A DNA stretch of 64,000 nt from NCBI GenBank assembly GCA_963802355.1, contig CAWDIV010000015.1:930001-994000 (forward strand), given 5' to 3'. The DNA comes from SG8-41 sp963802355 (GTDB taxonomy: Bacteria > Pseudomonadota > Gammaproteobacteria > Burkholderiales > SG8-41). Both the position numbers and the translations under genes were made by a program. Below the pieces are notes generated by a model. The model made no database searches, was not told where the DNA came from, and saw nothing but the letters and a program-made list of their open reading frames with translations. Positions 41,008 through 52,130 of this stretch are shown piece after piece (position 1 is the first letter of the stretch; every line of letters starts with the position of its first letter).

Positions 41008-43161
41008 TCATGGCACGCCCTCTTTTTGCGCGTGACCTCGCCGCAATCCTCGCACTTCGAAGCGGATGCGATCGAGCTCGCTACCCGCGGCGTCAAGCAG
41101 CACGATCTGACGGAAACCAGGCTGCGGCAGCCAGAGAAACGGTGCATCGGCGGGCACGCGGCGCCCGTCTTCGATCACGAACGACGAACCTTCCCCGGCA
41201 CCGCGCGCCGTCACGGTTATCCGCTGCCGTTTGGGAGGAATGTCGGGATCGATCGCGTAGATCGCGCCGTTGGCGGGGGACTCGATGCGCGGCCGGCCTA
41301 CAGCAGCGGTTACCCCGATGAATCTGTCCGTTTCGGTGCCCGCCAAGAACCACTCGTCACGTTCGGGCTCAATGCTGCCCTCGTAGGAAACGCGCTGGTG
41401 CACGAGCCCCGACGGCGGAGTGGGGCGAGCCGGCGCGTTTCCTTCGTGCAGGAAATCCATGACCTCTCGCCATACCGGCGCGGCGCCGGCGATGCCCGAA
41501 ACGTCGTGCATGGGCTCGCCTGAAAAATTGCCTACCCAGACTCCGACTGTGTAGCGCTCCGTGTAGCCCACCGCCCAGTTGTCGCGCATGTCCTTGCTCG
41601 TTCCGGTCTTCACGCTGGCCGGATAGCGGGTGGCGAGCGGGCTCGCCAGGCCGAAAGTCAACGCGCGCGCCGCGGCGTCGGAGAGGATATCGCCCACGAT
41701 GTATGCGGCGCCCGGAGCTATCGCCTGCGTAGCAACGGGCTCCACGTTTTCGGATACGCTGGTCCGCACCGGGCTGACGCGCCCGCCGTTCGCGAGCGCT
41801 CGGTAAGCATTCGCGAGCTCCGCGAGCGTCATGTCCGCGCCGCCGAGCGCCAGCGCGTAGCCGTAATGATCGGCATCGCGCTTAAGGGATTCCAGTCCCA
41901 GCGTCTTCAACTGCTGGTGGAAAGACTCATAGCCGACGACCTTCAGCGTCCGCACCGCGGGCACGTTGAGCGACGAGGCCAGCGCCTGGCGCAGCGAGAC
42001 GTAGCCTTTGAAGCTGCGGTCGTAGTTCTGCGGCACGTAGAGCCCGCTCGGCGTGGTCACGGCGAGCGGCGAGTCGTCGAGGATGGACGCGGCAGTGAGC
42101 AACCTGCGCTCGATCGCCAGCGCGTAAAGGAACGGCTTGAGGGTGGAGCCCGCCTGGCGCTGCGCCACCACGCCGTCCACTTCATGGGCGCGCGAGAGCT
42201 CGCCGCTCGATCCGACCCACGCGAGAACTTCCCCCGTCGCGTTGTCGAGCACGATCAGCGCGCCATCTTCGACGTTGCGACCCTCCAGCTCTCGCAGGTG
42301 GCGCCGCAAGGTATCTCCTGCGAAGCGCTGCAGCGCGGCATCGAGCGTGCTGACAAGTCGCTCGCCCGGTCGGGTCAGGAGCTTGCGCGCGAGGTGCGGC
42401 GCCTCGCCGTCGATATGGGCGCGCATCTGGCGCGCAGCAATGCCCTGAGCCGCGATACCCTGGGCGATCAGGCATGCTTGCTCGTCGCGTCCGAGCAGCA
42501 CGCAAGCGCGTCGCGCGACACGAGATGGGGACGCGTTCGGCGCGCGCACGAGGGCCGCGAGCAGCGAGCTTTCGATGCGATCGAGCCCGCCGACGCGCTT
42601 GCCGAACAGCGCGCGGGCCGCGGCGTCCACGCCTTCGACCTCCCCTCGAAACGGTGTGAGGTTGAGCCACGCTTCGAGTATCTGGTCCTTGGTCCACGTG
42701 TGCTCGAGCGCGATCGCCTGGCGCAACTGGCGCCATTTATCGATGAGATCGCGCCGCCCACCGGTCTCCAGTTCAGGGCGCAGGTAAGCAGCGAGTTGCA
42801 TGGTGAGCGTGCTGCCACCCCGGCGCTCTCCGGATGCGGTCTGCCTGAGCACGCCCGGCATGGCGTACCAGTCGATGCCACCGTGATCGCGAAAGCGCTT
42901 GTCCTCGGAAGCCAGCACTGCTTCCACGAGCGCCGGCGACACATCGGCGATTGCCACCCAATCGCCGCGACGCCGCTGGCGGTCGATGCGCACGCGTGAG
43001 AGCGGCTCGCCGTTACGGTCCAGCAGCCACGCGTCCGACGCGCGCCACGCGCTGCGTACGGACTCGAAGTCGGCGACCGGATACGCCGCAATCAACAGCG
43101 AAACGCCGAGCGTCACCATGAGGACACAGGCACCGGTCAGAACAATTTTCAGGCGCTTCAC
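41008..43161 (-). CDS. pbpC: Penicillin-binding protein 1C
   Basis: A 717-residue bifunctional peptidoglycan synthase, intact. Starts with GTG at 43161, overlapping the preceding stop by 4 bp (GTGA). One N-terminal membrane helix, a GT51 transglycosylase domain (ASEDKRFRDHGG with the catalytic Glu; GGSTLTMQLA), a transpeptidase domain with SxxK in AGSTLKPF, SSLN and KTGTS, and a C-terminal PBP1C-specific beta domain. It is downstream of the alpha-2-macroglobulin gene, the classic pairing for a repair system in the periplasm. Confidence 0.96.
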   Translation of the reverse strand: MKRLKIVLTGACVLMVTLGVSLLIAAYPVADFESVRSAWRASDAWLLDRNGEPLSRVRIDRQRRRGDWVAIADVSPALVEAVLASEDKRFRDHGGIDWYAMPGVLRQTASGERRGGSTLTMQLAAYLRPELETGGRRDLIDKWRQLRQAIALEHTWTKDQILEAWLNLTPFRGEVEGVDAAARALFGKRVGGLDRIESSLLAALVRAPNASPSRVARRACVLLGRDEQACLIAQGIAAQGIAARQMRAHIDGEAPHLARKLLTRPGERLVSTLDAALQRFAGDTLRRHLRELEGRNVEDGALIVLDNATGEVLAWVGSSGELSRAHEVDGVVAQRQAGSTLKPFLYALAIERRLLTAASILDDSPLAVTTPSGLYVPQNYDRSFKGYVSLRQALASSLNVPAVRTLKVVGYESFHQQLKTLGLESLKRDADHYGYALALGGADMTLAELANAYRALANGGRVSPVRTSVSENVEPVATQAIAPGAAYIVGDILSDAAARALTFGLASPLATRYPASVKTGTSKDMRDNWAVGYTERYTVGVWVGNFSGEPMHDVSGIAGAAPVWREVMDFLHEGNAPARPTPPSGLVHQRVSYEGSIEPERDEWFLAGTETDRFIGVTAAVGRPRIESPANGAIYAIDPDIPPKRQRITVTARGAGEGSSFVIEDGRRVPADAPFLWLPQPGFRQIVLLDAAGSELDRIRFEVRGLRRGHAQKEGVP

Positions 43162-46100
43162 GGCTTCACCGCAACGGGGGTGTTCGGCAGCTCGCCGAAC
43201 ATCTCGGGCGAATACATCGCTTCGACGCGCGTGGCGGGCAAATCGAAGCGGCCGGGGTTGTTCAGTCGCACCGTATATTCGATCTTGAAGCGGCCTTTGG
43301 GCACGAACTCGTAATAGGCGCGATACGCCTCGTGCGTGCGCTCGATGAACGTCGGCGTCGCCCAGCCTTCGCGCTTCTCGCCCTGCGTGAGCGTTCCCGC
43401 GTCCCGCCCCAGGCCCGAACCGAGGATCGCGGCGCCGCTGGGAATCGGATCATCGACCACGACCCACGTCATGTCGGACTGCGCTTCGACCTCGAGCGTG
43501 ATGCGGTAGACGTCACCGCGGGTATAGCCCGGCTTGTCCCTCTGCTCGACCGGCGTGATGGTCCGCTTCACGTTGTAGCCGGTAAAGAGCGGCGCGGTGA
43601 GAGGCACCGCGGCGCGGGATTGCACGATGGCCCACGGTGCTCCGCTGCCGGCGTGCTGGAGACCCAGAGTCGCACTTCGCGGCGACCAATCGAACTCGCG
43701 CGTCTGCTTGCCGGCGGCTATGTTCACAGGCACCGATTTACCGCCGATCGCGATCACGGTGCTGCCGGTCGCCGGCGTCTTCTCGAAGGCCTGCGCGAAG
43801 CGTGCGATGGCTACCGTCCCCCAGGCATTTGCGGTCGTGGTGCCCCAATGCCCGCGCTTCTGCCGCGACAACGATCCACGCACCATACGCCCCACGTCCT
43901 CGCGCCAGCCCGGCTCCGCCAGCACCGCGAGCAGCGCCCGGTTGGCATTGACGTCGGCCGAGATCATCAGCCACCACAGCGCATCGGTGCGCTCGGTGGC
44001 GAAGGTCATCACCGTGCCCTGGAAGTTGAGCCGCGAGCGCAGCAGGTTGAACGCTTCCTTCAGGCGCTCGTCGCGCTGCGGGCAGCTTCTCCACGCGCTT
44101 CAGGATGCCGATCCAGTCGATCAGCGCGGACGTCGGCCACAGCGCGGGATCGATGGCGATCGTATCGAGCATGCCCGCCTTCGCGCGGCCGTGACGGGAG
44201 AGCGCTTCGATCGCGGCGAGCTTGCGTACCGTCAGGTCCGCAGTCGGCAACGGGCTGCCGCGCGTGATGCGGCCGGTGGCGAACGCTTCGAGACCCGACA
44301 GCATGCGCGTAAGCGTTTCCTGCGGCCACGCGCGGCCGGCGTCATCGGCAACCTGGACGAGATAGGCCGTCAGCGCGTCGCTGCCCAGCATCCAGTCAAT
44401 GGGGAAGTAGCGCGCGAGACCGTCGCGATCGAGATAGTTCGGGGCGCTCGCCGCGACGGTATTCCACAACGCGTCATCCCCCAGCCCGATGGCTTTCGAA
44501 GCGCGCTGCTCGAAGCACGTGTAGGGGTACCGCAGGAAATATTCCCGCACCGCCGTCAGCTCCCCGGCCAGAGTCCCCATCAGCTCGACGCGGATGCCGC
44601 CACGGCCCGGCACCGCGCCGGCGGGCTGCTCCACCGGAATCTGAACGCGCTCGACCAGCTGCGCGAGCGTCGCCTGATAGACGCGCACGGGATGCACCTC
44701 GATCACCTTTTGGGCGACGCGCAGTTGATCGCGGGCGTTCTCCTTGCCGGTTGCGGTCACTTCCCAGTGCAGCCGCTCGACGCTGACCGGCACCTTGACC
44801 GGCACGGACACGAGCTTCGCTTCGCTCGCTGCAAGAGCCACCGTCTGCTGTCCGTTCGCGAGCGCTCGTCCTTTACTGTCGTTCGCCGGACGATCGCGCA
44901 GCACCCAGGCAAGCTCCGCGCTGACCGGTTGGGCGGTCGTGTTTCTCAGCGTGAACAACGCATTGAATTCATCCTGCTCGCGCACGACCGGCGGCAGCCC
45001 CGAGAAGAGCATCAGGTCCTGCGTCGTGCGCACTGTCGCCGCGCCGTGACCGAAGCGCGCCGCACCGGCGTGAGCGACGGCTACGATGCGAAAACTGGTC
45101 AGCGCATCGTTCAACGGCACCTCCAGCACGGCGCGCCCCTGTTCGTCGAGAGCGACCCGCCCCTTCCACAGGAGCAGCGTGTCGAACAGCTCGCGAGCGC
45201 CGGCGCGCCCGCCCCCGCCGCCGGGCGGCTGCGCCTTCTTCCCGAAGTGCCGCTTGCCGATCACCTGACCCTGCGCGGTCGCAGTGAACACTTCCACGGG
45301 CCGCTCGCCCATTAACGCTTCGAGGATATTCCAGGAGGCGTTGTCCATCAGCTCGAGCAGCCCTTCGTCCACTGCGGCGAGTGCAATCTCGCCGTTCACT
45401 GGCGGCTTGCCGTCGCTATCCGTGACCTGTATGGAAATACGGGCCGTCTCGCGCACGCGGAACGTCTCGCGGTCGGGCGCAACTTTGACATTGAGCGCGT
45501 ACTCGCGCCGCCCCACCTTGATTTCCGCCATGCCGAGCCTGTAGGCGGGCTTGGTTAGATCGATGAGCGCCGTCGGGCGCGTATCGCGCTCCACCGGTAT
45601 GTCATCCACGATCTTGAGCCAGTATCCGACTCGATAGAACATGCGCCTCAACCACGCGTACGGCCCCGGCACTTCGGGATCGACGCGCCCGCGCACCGCC
45701 AGCGCCGACACGAATACGTTGGGCCCGTAGGCCCCGATCAACGGAACTTCGATGACCGGGGATTTGCCGTCGAGGGCGATCACCTGCTGCGAGAGCACGC
45801 CTTCGCGCTCGACGGTAACGAGCACCGTAGCCTCGCGGAAAGGCATGCGCACCTGGAACTTGGCGGTCTCTCCCGGCTCGTAGCGCTTCTTTTCGGGTAT
45901 CAGATCGATGCGGTCGTGATTCGCCGGCTCGAACCACCATTCGTCGCCGCCGCGGACCCACACGCTCGAGTTCGAAGCAGTCTCGCGGCCCGCATCGTCC
46001 TTTGCCCGCGCGACCAGGATGATTTCACCGGATGTGCCGGGGCTTCACCGAGCAGAACAGCAACCCGCGCGCGTCGGTCGTGCCCGAGCAGCCGGAGCCT

Positions 46101-49024
46101 ATGCGCTTGGTTTCGGTGGTGGAATCGAAGGCGTAGAACCCGCCCAGCACGCGCCGGCGATGCGAGTAGACCTTGCGCTCGTAGACGTCGATGCTGACGC
46201 TGCGCCCGGAAACGGGCTTGCCCAGCGGATCCAGCGCAACGACCTGCGCGCGCACACCGCTCTTGTTCGCGGCCCAGCCTTCCGGCTTCACGCCCAGGTA
46301 CAGGCCCGCCGGATGCAGCGGAACCCGGGCAGCTACCGCCAGCGTCTCACCGTTCGGATCGCTGTACTCCATCTCCACGAGCAGGCTCGCCGGGCGGTCT
46401 ATCGGCGGCAGCTTGTCGATCGGGACCGTAGCCGTGCCGGCATGGTCGAGCGTCAGCGTACGGGACACGGTCGGTCCCGAACGAGAGTCCGGCGCCTGGG
46501 CCGTGTTGTCGTCGCCCTCCGGATCGAACGTCGCCCACAGGTCTTCGGCGGACCCGGTCTGTATTCCCTCCTTCACCGGCGCGCCGCCGAACCGGAAGTC
46601 GGAGTAGTCCGGGAACGACACGGTGCGTTGCTCGACCCGGTAACGGATCTTCACCGGCACGCCGCCCGCCGGACCGCCCGAAAGATAGCTCACAGCGGCA
46701 TCGAGCTTCGCGGCGACTGGCCGGATCAATGGCTCCTTGGGCGCTGCGAGCACGGCGCGCATCAAGGGCACGCGGAACGCCTCCACGCGGAACTGGGCGT
46801 TTGCCTGGATGTCCCGGCCCGTCCACGACAGGCGGTAGACCCCCAGTTTCGCTTCCTGAGGTATCTTCCACACGCTTTCGGCAACGCCTTCTCCGTCGAA
46901 CTTCATGGCAAGGCTGAATTTCTGTCCGCTGCCGACGTGCTGAATTTCGGCCTTCACCGGCAACTCACCCGTTGCGGGTATCCGGAACCCCGACCCGCTC
47001 GGCCCGCGCGCCACATGCTTCATGCTCACCGTCTCGCCGGCCCGGAACAGCGTCCGGTCGAAAACTGTATGGATCGCGAGCGGCGCGCGGCGGTAGGTCT
47101 CTGTGCGTAGGTTGAAATTCCAGGGCCGTATGCCGTCGTTCCAGTCCGAGTATGCGAACGAATAATCGTCGCCCAGGCGAGCGAACGCGGTAAGCGCGCG
47201 CCGGTGGTCGTCCTTGCACTGCGGCACGCTGCCAGGGGGCGGCAGCTTGTCGTCCGCGCGGGCGACGCCGTCCGAACCGGTCTTACCCTCAAACCACAGC
47301 TTGCCGTTGCAATCCCGCACGGTCACCCGCGCGCCGGCGACGGGTTTGCCCCGATCGAGCGTAGTCACCCAGACGAGCGAGCTTTCCCGCCCGTGCTTGA
47401 GGTGTACCGCCAGGTTGGTGACGAGGACGCTGGTCGAGACGTAATACGGCTTGTCCTCGCCGTGCAGGGCGCGCCCGAGCCGCGGGCTTGTCAGCTCGAC
47501 GATGTAAAAGCCAGGTTTCGGAAATGGGATGCCGATCACTTCCATCGGCTTGTCCCCACCGGGCCGCGGCAGCTCGAAAGCGGTTGTTTTGTCACCTTTG
47601 CGGATCACCGAGAGCTCGCCCTCGCGCGGATAGTTCTCGGACTTCGTGCGTTCCACGTGGATGTCGTCGTTGCGCAGAAACTGCCGGAAGCGCTCGATCA
47701 ACTGCGCTTCGTCGTCGACGATGCGCACCGAGCGTCCGGGTATGGGTTGCGCACCGGCCGCGGGCAGCTCGACCTTGATCCCCTGCAAAGCCGCTTCCAC
47801 GTTGCGCACGGTAACCGGCAGCAACGGCTCGGCGTTCAGCTCGAGTATCCCGAAGCGTCCCGGGAATTTGACGAGCGGCGGGAACTCGTCGGTGCCGGTG
47901 GCAAGCGGAAAGGCCGCCTTGTTCTCTGGCTCGCGGCCGGCATCGTCGCGGAAATTCCGCGGCAGCTCGACGGTGTATCGGGTTTTCTCGGGAAACGGCC
48001 CCTTGAATTCGACCGCCTCGACCGTCTTCACGTTGGGCTCGATGTGCGGCTCGTAGGACTTCCCGTGCTCGCTTTTCAACCGGATGCGCTCCGCGGCGTC
48101 ACGCGGCACTGGCGCGTTGAAGTCGAGAACGATGGGAGTCACGGGCAGGCACGCAGCGTCCTTGTTGGCGCGCTGGCAGGTCAGTTTCACGATGAAAGCC
48201 GGCCGTATCTGGAAGGCTAGACGCTGCGGCGTTTCGCGCGCGAGCCCGGTTCTTGATTTCACCTGCGGACCCAGCACCACTGAGAGGTCGGCGCCGGCTG
48301 GCAGCCGCCGCGCGCACCGCACGGCGACTACCGGCAACTCGCGAAAACGCTTGTCCTCGACCTTGAAGCCGGCGATCGGGACCATGCGCCGCCCTTTGAA
48401 GTACATGCGGTAAAGCTCGTAGGCGCCTTGCCTGTTCGCGGCGAGGAGCTCGCGCGTTTCCTTCTCGGAGAGGAGCTGCAACGGAATGCGTTCGTTGATG
48501 CCCTTCGCCTCGCACCAGGCGTCTTTAAGGCTCGCGGGATCGACTGGCACGTCGAGCGCAAACAGGAAATTCTGCTCTTCATCTACGTATTCGCTGCCCT
48601 CCCTCGGCAGTGACGTGATCACTGCGGGGCCGCCCGTGTGAAACCGAAATTCGCCCTGACCTCCGACAGGCTGACCGCTCGCTGACCTTAGGTCGGATTT
48701 GATCGTGAACTGGCAGCGCTGCCCGGCGGGGAGATCGGCCTCGAAGTCGTAGATCCAGTTCTTCTGGTCCGCCCAGCGCCCGCGGCCTTTGAGCCGCTCG
48801 GGTTCGCCATCGCACTTCACCGTGAAGGGATCGGCGAGCCGCGGATCGCCGAACGCAACCATGGGCTCGGAAAAGCGCACCGCCACCTGGCGCACGCTCT
48901 TCGCCTGGCCCTGCGGGGTGAATACCTCGACCTGCGGCGCAGACCATGCAGCACCAGCCGCCAGCATGCCCGTCACGATCGCGAGCAGTCTTTTGATGCC
49001 GTTTAACCCCCCCATGCTCCGCAT
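43158..49024 (-). CDS. Bacterial alpha-2-macroglobulin (two frameshifts)
   Basis: About 1,955 residues, start ATG 49024 with GAGG upstream, then a signal peptide ending AAWSA. MG domains fill the first two thirds. The thioester motif C-F-E-Q lies in YPYTCFEQRASKAIG. Two breaks (near 46038 and 44088) disappear if one base is removed from GGGG and GGG runs: SVKPGTSGEIILVARAKDDAGRET and KLPQRDERLKEAFNLLRS then read through. It traps proteases in the periplasm and works with PBP1C. The length and architecture are of the YfhM type with an intact thioester. No lipobox is seen, so it may be soluble. Confidence 0.92.
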
Positions 49025-49047
49025 TGTAGCCTCGCAGCCATGGCGGC

Positions 49048-49233
49048 TCATTTCCACTGCGTCCCTGCGTTTGATTTGACCCGTTCTTCCTGGCGCCACA
49101 AGCACGCGGCCCACACCACGAGCGCGATTTCCAGAGCACATAGAAACCACTTTGCGTCCACACCGGATGCCGCGAAGCGTGGAAGTAGGAGCTTCGAAAC
49201 GACATAGCCGGCGGGCATGTGGCCGATGATCAT
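49048..49233 (-). CDS. Small membrane ORF, possibly a remnant of a membrane hydrolase
   Basis: 61 residues. MIIGHMPAGYVVSKLL resembles the N-terminus of YdjM-like membrane-bound metal-dependent hydrolases. One helix follows (FLCALEIALVVWAACLW), then a charged tail and a stop. Either a truncated gene or a distinct small protein. It overlaps no other gene and lies 24 bp upstream of the alpha-2-macroglobulin start. Confidence 0.35.
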   Translation of the reverse strand: MIIGHMPAGYVVSKLLLPRFAASGVDAKWFLCALEIALVVWAACLWRQEERVKSNAGTQWK

Positions 49234-49276
49234 GTGCGCCTCAACGGCAAGACCCTGACGCCCTCACGCGCTCCGG

Positions 49277-50552
49277 TCAGCAGACGGACAAAGCGGACGG
49301 ATCCGACGGCCTGGCGGTCGGGCGCCTCGCGAATATCTCGTTCCAGTTGATCCGCGCCGTGGTCTGCATCAGCACGAACAGCGTCGCAACCGCCCCGATC
49401 GTGATCGCGAGCCCCGTCATTCCTTTGAGGAAGAACGCGTACGAGAAAAGCACGAGATAGACGAGCTGCGCGGTTCCCGCAGCGAAGAACGCGAACTTGG
49501 CGCCGAACACGAGCCGCAGGTAGCTCGTTGTCAGCGCGAGCGATGTAACCGCTGCAATCGCAAATGCCGCATGGATCGTCACATGGTCGGCGAGATACGC
49601 GAACAGCAGGTGGAACGAGAAGAACGCAGCGGCAAGAAAGAAGAAATGCATCGGATGGAGATCGATGCGCTTCATGACACTGATCGTCAGCAGCACGACG
49701 ATGAAGAAGAACAGCGATACCGGCGCGAACGTCGAAATCTGGCTCGCCAGGGGTCCGGGCTGCAGCTTCTGCGGCATCAGCATCGTGATGCTAACGCCGG
49801 TCACGAGGCGCTTGAACTCCCAGTTGAGCAGCCACCCCTCGTCGATGCGCTGCTTGCGTCCCGGCGACATGCCGTCGTCCGGAAAATCGATATCGTGGAA
49901 ATTCGTGCGCATCGCAAGACGGAAGTTGCGAACCTCGGCTACTCCGCTGCCGAAGCCGTAGCTCCATTGGTCCAGTCCCTGGCTGCGGTATCCCACCTTG
50001 AGCACGACGCGCTCGCCTGGCGCAAGCTGGGCCCGGCCAACGATGCGGTCCTGGCTCGAAACCGGCGGGGCCGCCCACGTCTTTCCGTCCAGCTCAAAAC
50101 GCAGATCGTCGAATACGGCGTGCTTGGCAGGAAAGGGCAGCGCAATTTCGAACTGGCCCGGGTATGCGCTGTTGTTGGTTATCGCATAGATCGCCGCAAA
50201 GTCGACGTTGTAGGTGGCGTACCACAGCAAGCCCTTCTGCCGATGCTGCAGGCCCAAGCCCGACCCGCACGTCGCTGCTGTCGAGCGCCACGTTCTCCGC
50301 CGCCAGATCCTCTTCGACCGTGCGCACGACTTTCTTCTTGTCCTCCACGCTCTCGACCTTCCTCGACACGCGCAGGGTGGCTGTGACCGTCGGTGGCAGC
50401 TGGGCCTGCGGCGCCCCCCACAGGCGCACAACGTGAGAGCGCAGGCTCGAGTCGGCCGTCTCGGTACGGCCTGCTGTGACGCCAGCCAGCACCAGCCAGG
50501 CAATCGACGTACAGCCAAAAATGAATCCGATTGCAATCAACCGCTTGATCAT
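49277..50552 (-). CDS. CreD-like inner membrane protein (one frameshift near 50245)
   Basis: Start ATG 50552 with GGGAGG 6 bp upstream. An N-terminal helix (IAIGFIFGCTSIAWLVLAG) is followed by a periplasmic beta-rich domain with GLGLQHRQKGLLWYATYNVDF, where removal of one G from GGG joins the two frames. Six helices follow from about residue 270, including HPMHFFFLAAAFFSFHLLFAYLADH. About 425 residues. CreD proteins respond to envelope stress through a CreBC two-component system; the response regulator and kinase are encoded 3.5 kb away on the other strand. Confidence 0.87.
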
Positions 50553-50640
50553 TGTGTCCTCCCTTCGCGTCCTTGGCGGCCTTCGCGGCAAGGCTTTTCG
50601 TTTTCTTTGCGGATTAGCGTCCTTGGCGGTGATGCTGTTC

Positions 50641-52128
50641 TCATCGGACACTCACTGTCTGCTGCTTCCAGGACGGGTCCTGCCAGCGCTGGAACGCTTC
50701 GAGCGTGCTGGGGTCGCTGGCCTGACGCGCGGTTGCGAGCGTGTCGAGACGCATCACCTCGAAGTTGCGCTGGTACTTCCCATCACCTCTCGCTTCGCGC
50801 GCGACCAGGATCTGCTTGCCGCCGGGAATCCAGCCCGCAAATTCGGCGTAGCCGATATCGGGCATGGTGGTGGCCGGCGGCAGGACGCGGATCGTCCAAC
50901 CTCCAGCCTCCTTTCGAAAAACCCACATCTCGCGCCATGCATCCATCGGCTGCACGGCCAGCGCCAGCGCATTGCCTTCGCGGTTAAGCGTGGCGGAGCT
51001 GGTCCAGACGACCCCGTAGGTGCAGCGCCTGGCAAGCGGATTGCCTGCGTCGTTTTTCGCATCGACCAGCGATATGCAGGTCTCGCCCGGCTGCCCGGGT
51101 GCAGTAACGATGTGCGCGCGTCTGGTTGCCATTGGGGCCGCGGCGGGAGCAGGCGTCGCCGCCCAGCGCGACGTATTGACGCGCATCACAGCGTCGTTGA
51201 AGACCGGCAGGTCCCCCTCGGTCAATTCGGACTTGTTGACGGCTGCGAGCTCCATGAGCGCCCGGTTTGCGGCCGCGTCCGCAGCGTCGCCCTGCCGCGC
51301 GCGCTGGTACGCCAGGCTGCTCCACACGCTGGCGCGCCGCATCGCCACGCGGTTCGCCAGGTAACCGGGCAGCGCGGACGTATCGACGCGGTCGAGCACG
51401 TCCGCCCGCCACTCGTCGAGGCGGTGACGCTCCAGCGGACCGAGGTCAGGGGACACGCATTCCTGCCGCGTCAGCGCCAGCACGGCCCGGGCTCGTTGCT
51501 CCGGCGTCGATCGCATCGCCAGCACGCGCCGAAACGCATCGCCTTCGTAGCAGATCTGCATGCGACCCTTGCGCTCATGGTTCGAAAACTTGACGCCATA
51601 GCGGGCAGCCACGTCGAGGTACGCGGACAATGTCGTCCCCTCGGCCTTGCTCTGCGCGACGCCGGAGGACGCGCGGCGCGCCAGCCGGTCCGCGAATGTG
51701 CCAAGCGCGTCCAGCGCTTCGATTCCCGCTTCGCCGCGGACTGCATCGGCGGGCGCGGCCTGGATGTAAGCCATCGCAAAGCCGATACCGAGCGCCTCGG
51801 CCACCGGGGTGTCGCGCACGAAGCGGACTATGGACAGTAATTCGGGCGCCTCCTCTGCGGTCAGCTTGACGCGGCGGACCTGGCTCACGTGCACGAACCC
51901 GCCGCGCTCGCGTCTGTAGTCGTAAACCTGCAGGTAGTCCATGCGCTCACCGCGCACTTCGACGATCTCGCCTTGCCACAACACGGCTTGCTGCCGGGCC
52001 GACCCGCGCGGCGCCGCGCGCAGCGAAGTCTGGTCCCTCGTGATGATGGCTGTACCCGGAGTCGACGCGTTGGCTGCCGGAGCGATCGGGATACACAGAA
52101 GAGCGGCGATGATAGCTATACGCAGCAT
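50641..52128 (-). CDS. Secreted protein with N-terminal SH3b-like domain
   Basis: 495 residues. Signal peptide to ANAS, then an SH3-type segment (TSLRAAPRGSARQQAVLWQGEIVEV) at about residues 30-90. The middle is helical; cysteines occur in pairs (QICYEGD, RQECVSPD, GETCISL, RRCTYG). The C-terminal half has beta-strand-rich WD-like segments. No enzyme motif. It starts 2 bp upstream of the SPFH stop codon and is followed by the CreD-like gene 88 bp on, so all three are likely one envelope operon. Confidence 0.75.
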   Translation of the reverse strand: MLRIAIIAALLCIPIAPAANASTPGTAIITRDQTSLRAAPRGSARQQAVLWQGEIVEVRGERMDYLQVYDYRRERGGFVHVSQVRRVKLTAEEAPELLSIVRFVRDTPVAEALGIGFAMAYIQAAPADAVRGEAGIEALDALGTFADRLARRASSGVAQSKAEGTTLSAYLDVAARYGVKFSNHERKGRMQICYEGDAFRRVLAMRSTPEQRARAVLALTRQECVSPDLGPLERHRLDEWRADVLDRVDTSALPGYLANRVAMRRASVWSSLAYQRARQGDAADAAANRALMELAAVNKSELTEGDLPVFNDAVMRVNTSRWAATPAPAAAPMATRRAHIVTAPGQPGETCISLVDAKNDAGNPLARRCTYGVVWTSSATLNREGNALALAVQPMDAWREMWVFRKEAGGWTIRVLPPATTMPDIGYAEFAGWIPGGKQILVAREARGDGKYQRNFEVMRLDTLATARQASDPSTLEAFQRWQDPSWKQQTVSVR

Positions 52129-52130
52129 GA

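Noticed and set aside
43597..45315. Long plus-strand ORFs opposite alpha-2-macroglobulin, the adhesin (2477-8914), clpA and PBP1C
   Set aside because: Arg/Ala/Pro-rich or repetitive shadows of high-GC genes on the other strand, with no motifs.
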